A stretch of DNA of 64,000 nt from Protea cynaroides (GCA_028583415.1 CM053269.1:39793016-39857015), one strand, 5' to 3'; positions 1-12,085 are shown, counted from the first letter of the stretch. Numbers and translations are program-made. Notes: a model not told the origin generated them from the sequence alone.

Positions 1-489
1 CATGACAACGAGTCAGGTTCAGGCGGCTTTTAGTTAACCCTAGCCTTGCCCAATTGAACTTGAACCCAGCTAAATCCCATGAAAAGGGTAGTGCAATCAA
101 GAGATTATTTGGATAAAACAGAATAAAGATATAGGCTATAGATCCTCAAGGCCCTTAATAATTCATGTTTTGACATAGCAACATGTTCTCGAAAGAGAAC
201 CTGAACCAATCAAAAGCCCATTTAAGCCTCACCATATGGACAGGACAGTTCACTTATTTAACCCACTTATTGCCATCTAAACTCTCCACTTATTGCCATC
301 CTAAACTCCTAATTCTCCATTGATCCATAAAGGAAGTGGGATTGTGATCCTGAGTTTTGCAGATTCTGGTGGACTCTCTTTAGATTTAAGATCATCAAGC
401 TAAGAGTAAAGGTATGAATCTAAATTCTCACCTCATCTACTTGCCTAGTTTCCAATTTCCTGAATCATTTGTGTTCAACCCTGTGACAA
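1..489. other. No gene recognised (left edge)
   Basis: No open frame resembles a known protein. The stretch is mixed AT-rich sequence. It probably continues the retrotransposon debris that starts at about 490, but I cannot fix a boundary. Confidence 0.4.
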
Positions 490-830
490 AATAGAAAGAA
501 AGAGAGAAGGAGAAGATGGAGAGAAAACGATAAGAGGGAGAGAGAGAAATTGTGTATGTTCTCCTCCTTTACAGGACTATTTATAGAGATAGAAAAGTTA
601 CATCCTAAGGAGACTAGGACTGCCACATGCAGCAGGACAGAGCAGTCCTAGTTCCATATTGATAATGAAAGTAAAGAGCAGTCCTAGTTAAACAATGATA
701 CTAAATGGAAACAACTAATCCTAACCTCTCCACACGGTTTAAACACTTATAGAAGAGAAATGGACCCCCTGGTGAATGGGTCCATTCTTTATTATATTGC
801 TAACACCCCTGTCAAGCTGGAGCATACAAA
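490..830 (-). mobile_element. Copia 3' LTR and polypurine end (fragment)
   Basis: On the minus strand a purine-rich stretch (AGCTTGACAGGGG) is followed at 805 by TGTTAGC, the usual copia arrangement of polypurine tract plus LTR start. A TATA-like CTCTATAAATAG lies near 570-582 on the same strand. The inner sequence just before the tract (GCATGGGTGATTTGTATGCTCCAGCTTG, read in two parts) is nearly repeated on the minus strand near 59860-59890, so both belong to one copia family. The LTR 3' end is not certain; about 490 is an estimate from the pyrimidine-rich leader. Confidence 0.55.
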
Positions 831-894
831 TCACCCATGCCCTGACAGCGACAGTAGGTCTAGTATGATAAAGATTTGGAATCAATACCAGTAG

Positions 895-1012
895 TACCAA
901 TAGGAGCAGCAGTAGTAGTGGTAGCAGCAGTAGCAACATTAGCAACAGCAGCAGTAGTAGTAGTAGTAGCAGCAGTAGCAGTAGCCGTAGTAGCAATAGC
1001 AATAGTAGCTAA
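895..1012. repeat. (AGC/AGT)n trinucleotide repeat
   Basis: An imperfect run of AGC, AGT and AAC triplets. It opens a poly-leucine frame on the minus strand that is an artefact of the repeat. It lies at the junction between the minus-strand copia 3' end and the plus-strand copia gag. Confidence 0.8.
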
Positions 1013-1039
1013 CCTAGTCCCCTAGGCTATCCTATATCA

Positions 1040-2428
1040 GCAGAATTTCAGGTCTCCACGTTCCTCGTTGGTCTCAGTTCTAAATTACAACCACTTAAAA
1101 GCTAACTTCTGGTAGGTGTTAAAGTTTCTACTTTGAATGAGGCCTTCTGTAGGGTTCAACGACTTGTCAATCCCACCTTCTCCAAGTCATATAGCACTTC
1201 TTCCTCTGTCAATTCAGCTCTATTAGCCTCTGATGCTAGTCGTGGTCATGGTGGCTTTGGCTCAGATAGACTCTACTCACATTGTGGTAAACAAAATCAT
1301 ATCGTTGATCACTGTTGGGCATTGCATGGTAAGCATCCCTAGTGGGGTTCCACATCTTCTCCAGTTGTAGGTACAACTCAATCTGACTGTGATACACCTA
1401 CTGCACCTACAATTGCCGATGGGACCTCCACGTCGGTTCTTGTTTCTAAAGACGACTTCCATACCATGCTTACTCACCTCAATCAACTTGATGTTCAAGG
1501 CTCCTCTTCCACTCCCGCTGCTACATTGACTCATTCAGCAACTACTGCCTTATTTGCATCCTGTGCCGATACCAATTGGATAATTGACTCAGGTGTTTCT
1601 TCACATATGACGGGTAAGGCCTCAGTATTTTCTACCTTTAACCTGACTGAACAACCCACTAATGTTCATCTTGTTGATGGATCCACCACCTCGGGGGTTG
1701 GGAATGGTGTTGTATCCCTGACCCTCAACCTTTCTTTATCATTTGTTCTACATGTTCCCTGTTTGCCTTTAAACTTACTTTCTGAAAACTCTTTAGCTAA
1801 ACCCTTAACCGCTTCGTCACCTTTTTCCTAACTTCTTGTGTTTTTCAGGATCTTTGGACAAAGGAGATGATTGGTGTGTGGGGGAGGGGGCATGAGAAAG
1901 ACAGGCTGTACTATTTGGATTGCATACCATCTTCCGCCTTTGCACTTGCTACAGCCACTAGTGTTTCACTTTCACCTCTACAATGGCATGTTTGCTTGGG
2001 TTACTTGTCACTCCAAGTTACGGATCATGGTTCCTATGTGTAAATCTACTACTACCCTTGAGTGCAATGTCTGCCTATTGGGAAAACACCACTATACTTC
2101 ACACCCACCTCGTGATGTGTCTAGAAATCCTACCTTCTTTTCATTGGTCCATTCTGATATCAGGGGTCCCATTAAAGTCCAGAGTCGTGCTGGTTTTTAT
2201 TATTTCGTTACTTTTCTGGATGTTTTTTCTCGTACCACTTGGTTATATTTGTTAAAGGATCGTTCTGAGTTCCTTTTTATTTTTAAACAATTTTATTTCG
2301 AAATAAAGACAATTCGGTATTAATATTAAAACCTTTCGGTCTGATAATGCCCTTGAGCATACCTAATCTACTATTTCTCAGTTTTGTACTCACATGGGAT
2401 GATTCACCAAAATAATTGCTCTTACACC
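1040..2428 (+). pseudogene. Decayed copia gag-protease-integrase (5' part)
   Basis: Translation gives copia gag-pol features in order: a gag stretch (about 1040-1180), a CCHC-like zinc knuckle with the core CGKQNHIVDHCW near 1290-1320, an aspartic protease core WIIDSGVSSHMTG near 1576-1614, and the GAG-pre-integrase/integrase start (HSDIRGP, YYFVTFLDVFSRTTW) near 2150-2240. Several frameshifts and stops break it, including a TAG right after the zinc knuckle at about 1340. The integrase motif ending QNGVAES resumes only at 7290, after the hAT insertion. This is a dead copy, not a host gene. Confidence 0.85.
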
Positions 2429-2783
2429 CAAGGAATCAAGTATCGCGTATCGGTACCATATCGGTCAGCTGAAATAAAGAGACGTATCGTATCGTATCGT
2501 GGATACGGTGGATACGCACAGATACGCATGGATACAGGACAAGATACACATAAAAATGATTAAGGAACATACAAAACACAATTTTAAAGCATAAAAACAC
2601 TATAATTAGTAACATTGAGAAAGAAAATGTTTCTTACATCATAGACACACATGATTATGGAGCAGGATATGCACAGAAATGATTAAGGATCATACAGAAC
2701 ACATTTTTAAAGCATAAAAACACAATAAATCTATAATTAACAACATTAAGAAGGAAAGTGTTTCTTACATGTAAATTTCTCAG

Positions 2784-3321
2784 CTAATTCCATGTTGAGT
2801 GACGGCCCGGATCGAACTCTGACTCATATTGGGGAGGAAGAGGTGCAACCAATATTATTTGGAATATATCTCTTATCCATGTACAGTAGGTAAACCAATC
2901 CATATGTTGATTATAGAAGATAATAAACTGGTAGTAGAAACGTACATACTCTTCTGAAGTCGACATTCTCGTTTCTGGGACCCACGATGTCTTAGTTTGA
3001 CTTCCATGTGATGTACTACCAGCGTCGATGTTCACCATTCTTGCTCCATTGTCTGCAACAGAACTCATGCTCATTGACTCCATTTCATATGTAATCATAT
3101 TAGTATCATCATCATGGAGTTGCTGCCTACTCTTCCCCTTCCCCTTTCGGCTGTAACTTCTTTGTTGTAAACGACCAACATGATCATCGTCTTGAGTTGT
3201 ATGAATATATCATGCCTCCTCTGTAAAGTGCACCGGATCATATGATTGCATACCACCACCACTACCACCAGCATCACTTCTACCACTGACCCCACCACCA
3301 CCACCACCATCACCACCATCG

Positions 3322-3363
<42 letters not shown>

Positions 3364-6067
3364 CCACTCTCCTCAGAAATAGTGCCTCCATATTTAGCAC
3401 CTAACCTCGTCCTTCTGGCATCACCATCAGAGGGGACGAAATACTCTCACTTTGGACTTGATCTTGTGTTTGTAATGGTGGTTGTGTTTCGTCCTCTTCA
3501 TTTAGTTGATGAATGATGTCATCTATTAAAGGATCAGGTCTAGTAGATTGTCTATCCTCAGCAATCTCATCCATCACAAATGCTCTATCGGTGTCCTCTA
3601 CCCATGCTCTAACTGGGTCATTCTCATCAAGCGCATGGGTCATGTCAAGTGGATCGATGTAGGCTTCTGTCTCATTTGGCCGCTCCAACTCCATAAATTT
3701 TTTCATCAATCTCATGTTGTAGTGCACGTAGACCAACTTTTGAAGTTTTTGATGGTTGAGGCGATTGCGTGGTTTAGTATGTATAAGCCCAAAAGTGCTT
3801 CAATTCCTTTCACAACCACTTGAGGAGGCCGTTTGGGACAAAATCCGGATTGTAATCCTCCTCAAGTGTGGAGCACTTGTGCCATAGTTAAGCCACCAAT
3901 CAGCTGTACAAAGAACAATATTTCCAATCAGCCACTAATTAGTTAAGTAAGACACCAATCAGTTAAGACAAAAATAATATGTCCGTTGTCTAACTTATCA
4001 GGAGCCATCTTGAATGCAGCAGCCTTAGCAACCCGATCACCAAATTCTCCCCGGCATTCACGAAAATTTTTAATCTACAGTAGTTAAATAACTTTAGCCA
4101 ATCATAAAGGGTTTGTGCAACTAATATTTATGGAAAACAAAAGTGGTTTTTGTTACCTGTTCTGTGGCCAACAAGGCATTACTTGTATCTGGCTCCATTC
4201 TATTGATAACTTTTCTAACAGCTTCTATATATTTCAACTCATACCCCAATCCAGAGTTTGAATATTGTTGATCTGGGTTTAAGTAATATGCTACACATCT
4301 AGATGTAAGAAACATTAAAATTTTATAATTTAAATCCTAACTGGATAATATAAAAAGCAATAATCTAAGACTAATGGAAATCAAAGTATCTGCCATATGA
4401 ATGTCTTGTAACTACATTCCTTCCCATTGGTTCTCTATGATCTTCAAATATTTTTTTCTTGGATGATGGGTTCCATTCATTTAACTTATACCTTATTGTC
4501 CCTATTGCATCGACCAACAGCCCCATTGTTCGCTCCTTATTACCATCAACCATCTTAAGTAGAACAAATAGGGGCTTCATAATCTGAGTTATTTCATCCA
4601 TCTTCTTCCAAAATTTTGTTGACATAAGGATTTCTGTCACCTCAGTCCCTACCTTGGTTGCATGATATGTACTTGACAACCATTCTCCACTAGTTACCAT
4701 CTGGAGTAAACTTGCCTTTCGCTGCCCAAGGCTGTCCAAGGCAACGTAGTTGGTTGCAAACCTTGTTGCTCTAAGCCTTATCAAGTCTCCTTGTGTGTGC
4801 TTCCTCATTAAAGCCAATACCCAACTGTGATTGTAAACAAAATTTGTCACCGTTCTTGCTTGACCAACCACCTTAGCCACCTTGGGCAACTCTCCAATAT
4901 CTTTAAACATTAAATCAACACAGTGTGCAGCATAAGGTGTCCAAAATAAGTGTTGCATCTTCAACATAAGTTTTAGTCCAATTTTTTTGTAATTAGCAGC
5001 ATTATCTGTAACAATCTGAACTACATTTTCTTCCCCAACTTCTTCAACAACTTCATCCATCAATTTGAAGATATAATATGCATCTTTCACGTGAGTGGAC
5101 GCATCCACTGACTTAAGGAAAATGGAACGCCCATCACAGTAGACAAGAAAGTTGATGATGGACAGCCTTGTGGGCTCACTCCAACCATCACACATGATGG
5201 TTACTCCATACTGGGACCATTTCTGTTTGAAGGTTTTTATATAATCATTCACTTCACCCACTATGGCATCCAAGTAAGGGCCACCAATCTGATAAGCTAT
5301 GGGGGCCGTCACACCAGGTCCACAGCGCTGTATCTCCCTCACCATTGCCTTGAAATAGGGATCTTTGGCCTTATGTGATGGGATAAATGCACTGTGGAAC
5401 CATCTAGCGATAGACTTTCCCAGTCTCTCAACCATGGACTTAGAATGCACTGACTCCTCTATCCTCTGTTGCCTGCATCTCTTGGTTTGAAGGGCATTGA
5501 AGGAGCCATGTCATGAATTTCTGGGCTTTTTTTTCTCTTGCCTCTCACTCGATCAAACATACCTCTTACACTGCTGGATTTACTCAATGTAGCTGGTTGT
5601 TTGTCCCTGCTTCTCTGTGTCTTACTACCACCAACACCCTGAGACATAGACCTTATTAGCTGGTCCTCATTCCAACGTTTCTCTGCTGCCTCATGCCTTG
5701 AGCTCCTAACCACTTGCTGAATCTCATCTTCAGCATCCATATCGGATCTTTCACAATCCTCTAAATTTAAGTGACCCTCATCCTCCATAAGGTTTTCTGT
5801 TATTCTCTCTGCATCATCCTTCCTCTGTTTTCCTTTTGCTTTTCCTTCAGCTAAGTGCTTTGCCATTGCTTTGCTCACCTCCACTGGACATTTTGAGCAC
5901 TTCTTGACATTGGCAAAAACCCCTGCCATGTGTTGCTTTTGCCGTGTCACTCCACCACCATGATGTTCAGTGCCACAGAAATTGCACTTTGTCATCAATC
6001 TATTGTCGTTGATTTTAGTGCAATACAACCAACCCACGTCTTTGTTCGCCATATTCCTGCACATCAC
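2784..6067 (-). pseudogene. hAT transposase (BED finger, DUF659, hATC), inactivated
   Basis: Reading the minus strand: N-terminal BED-type zinc finger (CNFCG, then H spaced for C2H2) at about 6067-5900; a basic and acidic linker; the DUF659/RNase H-like core at 5450-4371 with VTIMCDGWSEP and VQIVTDNAANYK; a small exon 4298-4157 (AYYLNPDQQY); exon 4074-3995 (FGDRVAKAAAF); exon from 3903 with DWWLNYGTSAPHLRRI and the hAT dimerisation motif SSSGCERN. Introns with GT-AG ends fit between these (for example 3904-3994). Breaks: a frameshift near 5460 between BED linker and core, and a TGA at 3800-3802 that replaces the invariant Trp of the ERNWSTF motif. A Gly/Asp-rich tail follows. Family function is cut-and-paste transposition; this copy cannot encode a full protein. 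Confidence 0.85.
3305..3365. repeat. (ATC)n microsatellite in hAT coding tail
   Basis: About twelve near-perfect CAT/ATC triplets flanked by CCA triplets. In the transposase frame it encodes an Asp/Gly-rich tail, in another frame poly-Met. It explains the odd poly-Met frame here. Confidence 0.85.
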
Positions 6068-7282
6068 ACATGTGATACGACATACGAGATTAATGTGTAA
6101 TTTAATGTGGAATATTGTATATGTAATTAAAAAAAATTACATATAAAATTCTTACATATGTATTTTTTTGCTAAGAAATTACATATTCCTACACATCACC
6201 ACGTTTTTTTTTTTTTTTGCTAAGAAATTATGAAAATTTAATCTATGACTATATGGGTCTCATATGCTTAGATGGATCTTACACGCTTAGATCAATTGCT
6301 AAAGTTAATTCTAAAGTTAATTCATATATATTAATCACATTAAATATAAAATTAAATGATGATAAATTATAAAAATAATATCAAATATGAAAGTGGTATT
6401 AAATCACAAAAACAGAAATCAAATAATGTAAGCAGAGAGAGAGGGCAGAGAGAGAGAGAGAGGTATTATATAATTTATATTTATATATCTAATTTAAAAT
6501 AAAAAAAAAACTCAAATTACCATTGAACAACAAAGATGGTATATCAATGGTCTACACATCTTATATAAGTAGGAGAAGACCAAAGGAATAATTTTTGGAA
6601 AAAAAAATCAAAATTTTAATTGTTCTTCAAAAAATTCTCAAATCGAACCTCTAATCAGTGTTTAAATCCATGATTGTAGTATGCATTCATCAAATAGGAC
6701 CATACTTCACTAATTCATGGGAAAAAAACAACACAAAAATCGAACTAATATGAAAAAAATTGAAGTTCAAAGTCATACCTTTAGGGTTTTCCGCCAGTGG
6801 AGCTTGAAGAGATGATTTTAGCTTCTAATCTTCACAAACAAAGTATTTAATGCCTCCTTTTCAGTTGGTTTAGGGTTAAGAATCAAAGCCCTATGCTATT
6901 TTGGAGAAATTTAAGAGGAAAATTGAGTTTGGGAGAGAAGAGTGAGTTTCGGCTACTGGAAATGACAAACAGATTCAGTGATTTTTGGCTCTTTCGATAC
7001 TGCTTGATACATATGGGCTGTATCGACCAGTATCGAGCCGTATCGGTTCGATACTGGTCGATACATTTTTTTTTTTTTTTAAAACTAATTTAAAACCTGT
7101 ATCGATACAAATGCTATGTATCGACCGTATCGAGCCGATACGGCTCGATACGATTGATACGCTACAATACTCTATGTTTTTTTAAAAATGGGATACGTAT
7201 CGCCTTGTATCGTATCGACTAGTGTCGATACCGATACATTTCAGCCAATACGGTGCGTATCGTGTCGATACTTGATTCCTTG

Positions 7283-7763
7283 CCTATCCTTCGGCAAAAT
7301 GGGGTTGCTGAAAGTGAAAACTATCTAGGAACTGGACATGATAATTTTTCATCATCTGGCAAAGAAATCCATTTACATTTTTTCAAAAGAGGAATATGGG
7401 ATTTGCAGATAGGATACGAAAGTTTATTTATATACAATGGATAGCACTTATGATCCATGGACGACTAGTGGGGTCCATAAAAGGAAACCAAACAAAGGTC
7501 TGCAACAAGGCTGTTCCTTCTCTCCATATCTCTACTTGCCATATGAAGCTAAAGTCTCATGTATGGCTCTATAATAGCGTCGATATGAGGATGACTTGAC
7601 AGGCATTGATAAAATAAAAACTTATTTATCTCAACTCCATATGTTAAATCTGAGTCACAACTTAGTGACATTTTACCCAGACACTGTTCAAGACCATATT
7701 TCTTCACAACTGTTCCAAGCTGGGTCTTGAGGATATTTATATTTTGTCTCCAACTTGAGGGAG
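7283..7763 (+). pseudogene. Copia remnant: integrase tail to pol 3' end
   Basis: It resumes the copia frame interrupted by the hAT element (RQNGVAES at 7290-7315) and reaches the pol C-terminus, read as KLGLEDIYILSPT followed by a stop at about 7720-7755. The sequence GGGAG directly precedes the LTR start TGTTAAC, as in a copia polypurine tract. Reverse transcriptase and most of RNase H are missing, so a large internal deletion is inferred. Several stops lie between the two recognisable ends. Confidence 0.7.
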
Positions 7764-8583
7764 TGTTAACGTATACAAGATAGAATCCAATCCTTAAAAT
7801 TAGTTACAGTTATCTTTATCGTTGTTTCAGCCAAATCCGTATCCGAGGTCCACCACGCTGACTAGACCTGCAAGACACAAGAAAAGACAAGGGGGTGGTG
7901 GGCCTATGGCCCCGGGTCCACTCCGATGCCTAAGTTTGGGCTCTGTGAACAGTTAATGGGCTCGGTATCCGAGCCCACTTAAATATGGATAGGGTAAGTG
8001 AGAGATTCTCAGTCTGAGGTGTCAGAGCAATAATCCCAAGAAAGAGTAATAAATGCCAAAAGTCCCTGAAATCTCGGGATTCGTGGTATTTATAGTGAAT
8101 AGTGCATCTTTGTAAATATCGCTTCTACCCTTGTTTGATGTGTGATGACCGAAGTATCCTTGTAAAACTATAGAAATGGCGTTTTTGTCCTTATCCATTG
8201 ATTGGATTTATGGGAATGTCCTCCTAGCCTTTTTCGAGATATTGACGTGGTTGCTTGGATCCTAGCTGTCACCATGCCATTGGTGACATGGGAGATTTCC
8301 CTAACAATCGTTATCTTTATTTTCAGTTATCTTTATCATTATCTTTACTTTCTTGATTCATTTTTTAACATTTTAACTAGGACTCTAAATTGTAGTTTTA
8401 GAACTATCGGAATTTTTATTTCTGGTTTTCTATAAATAATATGTGATAGGGGGAGAGGAGCTTCATTCTTGCGGTCTCTCTCTCCCCTCTTTCCTTAAAA
8501 TCGCTACTGCTGGTTCTATCGATTTACTTGTTACAGTTACTATTCATGTGAATCGTTTGTTGAGTTGGGGACTATCTCTACAT
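7764..8583 (+). mobile_element. Candidate copia 3' LTR
   Basis: It starts TGTTAACGTATACAAG right after the polypurine-like stretch. A TATA box (TTCTATAAATAATA, about 8428-8441) precedes a CT-rich leader near 8470-8490, the usual plant LTR promoter layout. The end at ACTATCTCTACA (about 8583) is chosen because it ends in CA and is unproven. Between about 7850 and 8300 the sequence looks different (GC-richer, GAGCCCACTT, GGGTCC) and may be a later insertion into the LTR. Confidence 0.45.
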
Positions 8584-9020
8584 TAAAACCCTATGTCAGA
8601 CCTGTCTTCTTTCAATAGTTATTCACGTTTTCCGTATTCCTAGTTATTCATAAAGCCTAAATCATTAACTGAGTCATTGTTACCATCCTAATTGCAAACA
8701 GTAGGGCTTAACGTCCCTACATCAGTTAAAAATTTCCAAATTGAGATACACGGCTAAACAACCCTGTGAACTTTGGGTCTGAGAGACTGAAATTGTTGAA
8801 GGACTCATTTACGAGATGCCTGGATCATGATTTTGATGATGATGACCATCTAACTTCGTGTCTGACTTCCAACTCCTACATTTCACGCACCACGTGTCAT
8901 TTTCAACTTGTTTGTGTTTAGCTTTTTTATTTTTATCTTATTGCCGTCTAGGTGCATTACTATTATTCCATGTTCAATTGTTTACAATATTTATTGATGC
9001 TAAAGTCTACATTAAAACAG

Positions 9021-12000
9021 ATGCAGTTGAACCTCGGAATACAAGCTGTCCTGTACAATATAACCAAGGCATATTACAAGTGCTCTATTTCTCTAAGCCC
9101 ATGTAGCTTGAAGCTTTTCTTTCTGGGGTCAAATGCTGCTGTTCTAACATCTCCTGCCTCAGGACAGGTAACACTGTCATGATTGTTTTTACCAATTTAT
9201 TTTGTTAACACACCTTGCGCTATAAATATTAAATTGTTTTGTCCTATTAGGTAGGCTTGAGACAAAAGTTAGGCCCCTGCCTGCAGCTACCAAATGGTGG
9301 AACTGGTTAATATGATGAGTTATACCCATGGGGGCTATAAGCAAGTATCCACTGGGTATGCCAAGCTTATCTACTCTGCTGTATTAGCATGCTTTGACAA
9401 GGAGGCGTGCTTATAGGTTACGGGCATGTTTCTTTTGCTTTGCTCCTTGTTCACATACAATAGGCATGGTGCTAGAACTTTTGCCGATTTGGATGCTCAA
9501 GTAGAATTTGGAGCACTCCAAAAACTTGGACAAGTTATGGATTTAAAAAAATATATAAGAAGAAAAAGTAGGGTCAAGCGGTTAGCCCATCCAGACTGGT
9601 CCACAAGCAAGCATGGTTTGATGAGTGTTTGAGAAGGGAGTGTTTCCCAGGTTTCTGGTTTTGCTGTCTGGTTGGGAGTTGGAACATGTCTTTGCTGATT
9701 ATGATGATAAGATTCATGATAAAGACGACGTATGTCTGCTCTGAAGCCTCTCTCTGTGCTGCTACCTCTCTCATAATGCCATGACCTGTGAAGTTACTAG
9801 GCCACCTTTAGGATGGACAGCCCAAGAGCAGACAAAATAAATATAATCTTCTCCTTTCAGTGCCTGACAAGTAAAAATACTCAAAGCTTATAGTTCAATG
9901 GTTATGAGGTCGAATGACAGAACATGATTCCTGTAGCTCATCTCAACTTTACTCAGACTTATCCTGACTAAATGGGGTCGATATGGATATCCTTTTTCCA
10001 ATCTACTCCATTGAAAGCCATACTTGTTACTAGTCTTAAGCTATGCATGTCTTTCCTCACCATTTCTCTTAGAGTTATTTTAGGGCTATCCCTAGCTCTT
10101 TTAGTTCCTCTAATCTGAATCATGTCACCCCTCCTTATAGGAGCATTCCAAGGTCTCCGTTGTGCATATCCATAGCCCCTCAAATTACTTTCTATCAACT
10201 TATCATGTATTGGAGCTACTCCTAAATTAGTTCTAATTTGTCCGTTCCTTTAGCTAATACCAAGTAATTGGGATAAACCATTGTTGAGTTGGTTGAGAAA
10301 ATAAAATTTCTATGCATATAAATATTTGGCTGTAAAAACAAAATAAAAGTTTTATGAGGTGGGAAATAGCATCACAAGAAGAAACAGCCTTTTTTTTTTT
10401 TTTTTTAAGGGAGGGGGTTGGGTATTTCCTCCTGCAATACAACAGATCAATGTGTAGGTTCATTGCTTTTCCGATATGAGTGAGACTTCTAGTTAGAAAT
10501 TTTGCATGACATGATATGCTTAGCTACCCAATTTATTAATCGCTTTTTGGATGGTTCTTGATATGTTTTCTATCTGTCCCCGAGCAGCTCAAGATGGCTA
10601 GTAACATTACAATTGGGTTGGTTCCATCTAAGGGATCTCCATGGTATGACCCATCAACTGGTTGTTTCCAATCCTTTGGAGGTCTGTGTTGGATGCGTAG
10701 GAAATTTTCTACCCTTCTGATTTAAATATTCCTTATGGTTTTGTTTGGTTGCAAGAGGAATTGAAGGGAAGGGAAGTGAAATTTTTTAAGTTTAGGAAAC
10801 TATTATAGTTGTAATGTAACATAATTGTATAAACTACCTAAATTTTTTAACATATTTAGTAATGATAATTGTAAGTTGTAAAATTTATTTTCCTTCTCAA
10901 ATGCAAGGGATTTGGATGCAAAGTGAAGTATAAATTAAATAACTAAATATAGAATGATTTGGAAATGAGTTACATACTAATGTGATAGCATGCCCTGTAA
11001 TCATTACAAAAGTTTCCTTCTAAAGTAAAAAAATTTCACTTCCCTTCCCTCCAATTCCCCTTGCAACCAAACAAAGCCTGTGGGAAAATGATACAGAGAG
11101 CATACTGTTGTCTGTGAATGAGCTCTAAATGGTTAGATTATACCAGAGGGACTCTTGTCAATATTCAATATAGAGTTCTCTACGGCTGTTATGTGGATTT
11201 ATATCCAACAGTTTACATCTTGTCGCACATAAGAATATGCTGTTGGGAATTGGGATCAGTTCCCCTTCATTCATAGTCATAGATATTATCATTGATATGC
11301 TTGCACTTCTTTTGGTTATTTAGGATACTGATGAGAACTGGGACGTTAAGCTGTCATATGGACCAAGGTGGATCACATATTTTGTTGGCTCAGGTAGTTC
11401 CTCTAGTCATTTATTTTCATTTTTTTTTCTTTCTTTTTTATAGTTGGGTGAGGCTGAAGTTTCCAATACCATCCAAACTTTGGGATAAGCTAGGAGCCTT
11501 CATCTCTCTTGTATATCCATCTGATTATGAAGCATATACATACCCCTTCATATTTTACTGTTCCTGCTTGTAGGTGCATTATCTATACTCGTCCTATTGT
11601 TCTATAAATTCTGTAACAAGTCCCAATCCACTGCGGGAGATGGAACTGGATATCAAGCAGGGGATGTGCAATCTGAAAGAGCCCCATTGCTTTCGCCGAA
11701 AGATGATTCAAGTTTGGGTTCTTCTTATGATTCTGTGTCACATGATGAGGAGGATCTAGAAGAGTCGCTTGCAGCAAGTTTCGCTGACACAAAACCTCTA
11801 GAAGATGGGGACAACAGCAATAACCCACATCGTCTTTGTGCAATTTGCTTTGATGCACCAAGGGATTGCTTCTTCCTTCCTTGTGGCCATTGTGCAGCAT
11901 GTTTCACATGCGGAACAAGGTGATTACAGTTTATTGATACTCTTATCCTTGCTTCCTTTGAAAGTTAGTGGATCGACGATAATTGCCATCTGATTAATAA

Positions 12001-12085
12001 CCCTTGCAGGATTGCAGAGGAAGCCGGCACATGTCCCATTTGTCGCAGGAAAATAAAGAAGGTGAGGAAGATATTCACAATCTGA
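9021..12085 (+). CDS. APD: APD-like RING E3 ubiquitin ligase, 3' exons
   Basis: Four exons read in one frame: 9021-9167, 11324-11393, 11574-11919 and 12010-12085 (stop). All internal borders are GT-AG and phases agree, giving 212 residues. The first exon (AVLYNITKAYYKCS, SLKLFF) matches the lumenal region of the plant APD (ABERRANT POLLEN DEVELOPMENT) family. A transmembrane helix follows (YFVGSGALSILVLLFYKF), then an acidic/serine linker (ERAPLLSPKDD, SYDSVSHDEEDLE), and a C-terminal C3HC4 RING (CAICFDAPRDCFFLPCGHC, then CTCGTR and CPICRRKIKK). Family role: membrane-anchored ubiquitin ligase of the endomembrane system. The N-terminal exons (usually more TM and lumenal sequence) are not seen upstream; copia sequence sits there instead. 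Either they lie beyond the window or the gene is truncated. Which APD paralogue is uncertain. Confidence 0.85.
9968..10250 (-). mobile_element. LINE (L1-type) 3' relic in APD intron
   Basis: The minus strand encodes LGVAPIHDKLIE, YAQRRPWNAPIRRGDM, RDSPKITLREMVRKD and GVDWKKDIHI. This is the characteristic C-terminal tail of plant L1-like LINE reverse transcriptases. It is 5'-truncated and antisense to the APD-like gene, within the 2.16-kb intron 9168-11323. No intact poly(A) or target duplication could be fixed. Confidence 0.75.
10738..11078. mobile_element. MITE with ~50-bp inverted ends (APD intron)
   Basis: The left end GGTTTTGTTTGGTTGCAAGA and following GGAATTGAAGGGAAGGGAAG are mirrored at the right end (CTTCCCTTCCCTCCAATTCC, then CCTTGCAACCAAACAAAGCC). 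The centre is AT-rich and noncoding. It is a non-autonomous DNA element in the intron of the APD-like gene. I could not see a clear target duplication, so the superfamily is open. Confidence 0.8.

Larger units (their letters stand above)
2429..7282 (-). mobile_element. hAT-type DNA transposon inserted in copia
   Basis: Both ends carry the same 17-bp terminal inverted repeat, CAAGGAATCAAGTATCG (2429-2445, and the complement ending at 7282), with weaker similarity continuing inward to GGCTGAAAT. The subterminal regions (about 2440-2530 and 7000-7280) are crowded with GTATCG/CGATAC motifs on both strands, like the subterminal repeats of hAT elements. The element interrupts a copia integrase frame: the amino acids either side read CSYT and RQNGVAES. 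The 8 bp on each side (CTTACACC and CCTATCCT) match at only 4 positions, so the target duplication is eroded or my end is shifted slightly. It carries a decayed transposase on the minus strand. Confidence 0.85.

Noticed and set aside
739..1002. Leucine-rich minus-strand frame
   Set aside because: Produced by an AGC/AGT trinucleotide repeat joined to a copia 3' end.
3095..3400. Poly-methionine frame
   Set aside because: Out-of-frame reading of the ATC microsatellite in the hAT transposase tail.
7490..7540. GLQQGCSFSPYLY read as a LINE reverse transcriptase motif
   Set aside because: Too short, no flanking LINE sequence, and it lies inside a copia remnant.
11583..11900. Antisense frames over the RING exon
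   Set aside because: Shadows of the conserved RING-encoding exon; no independent support.
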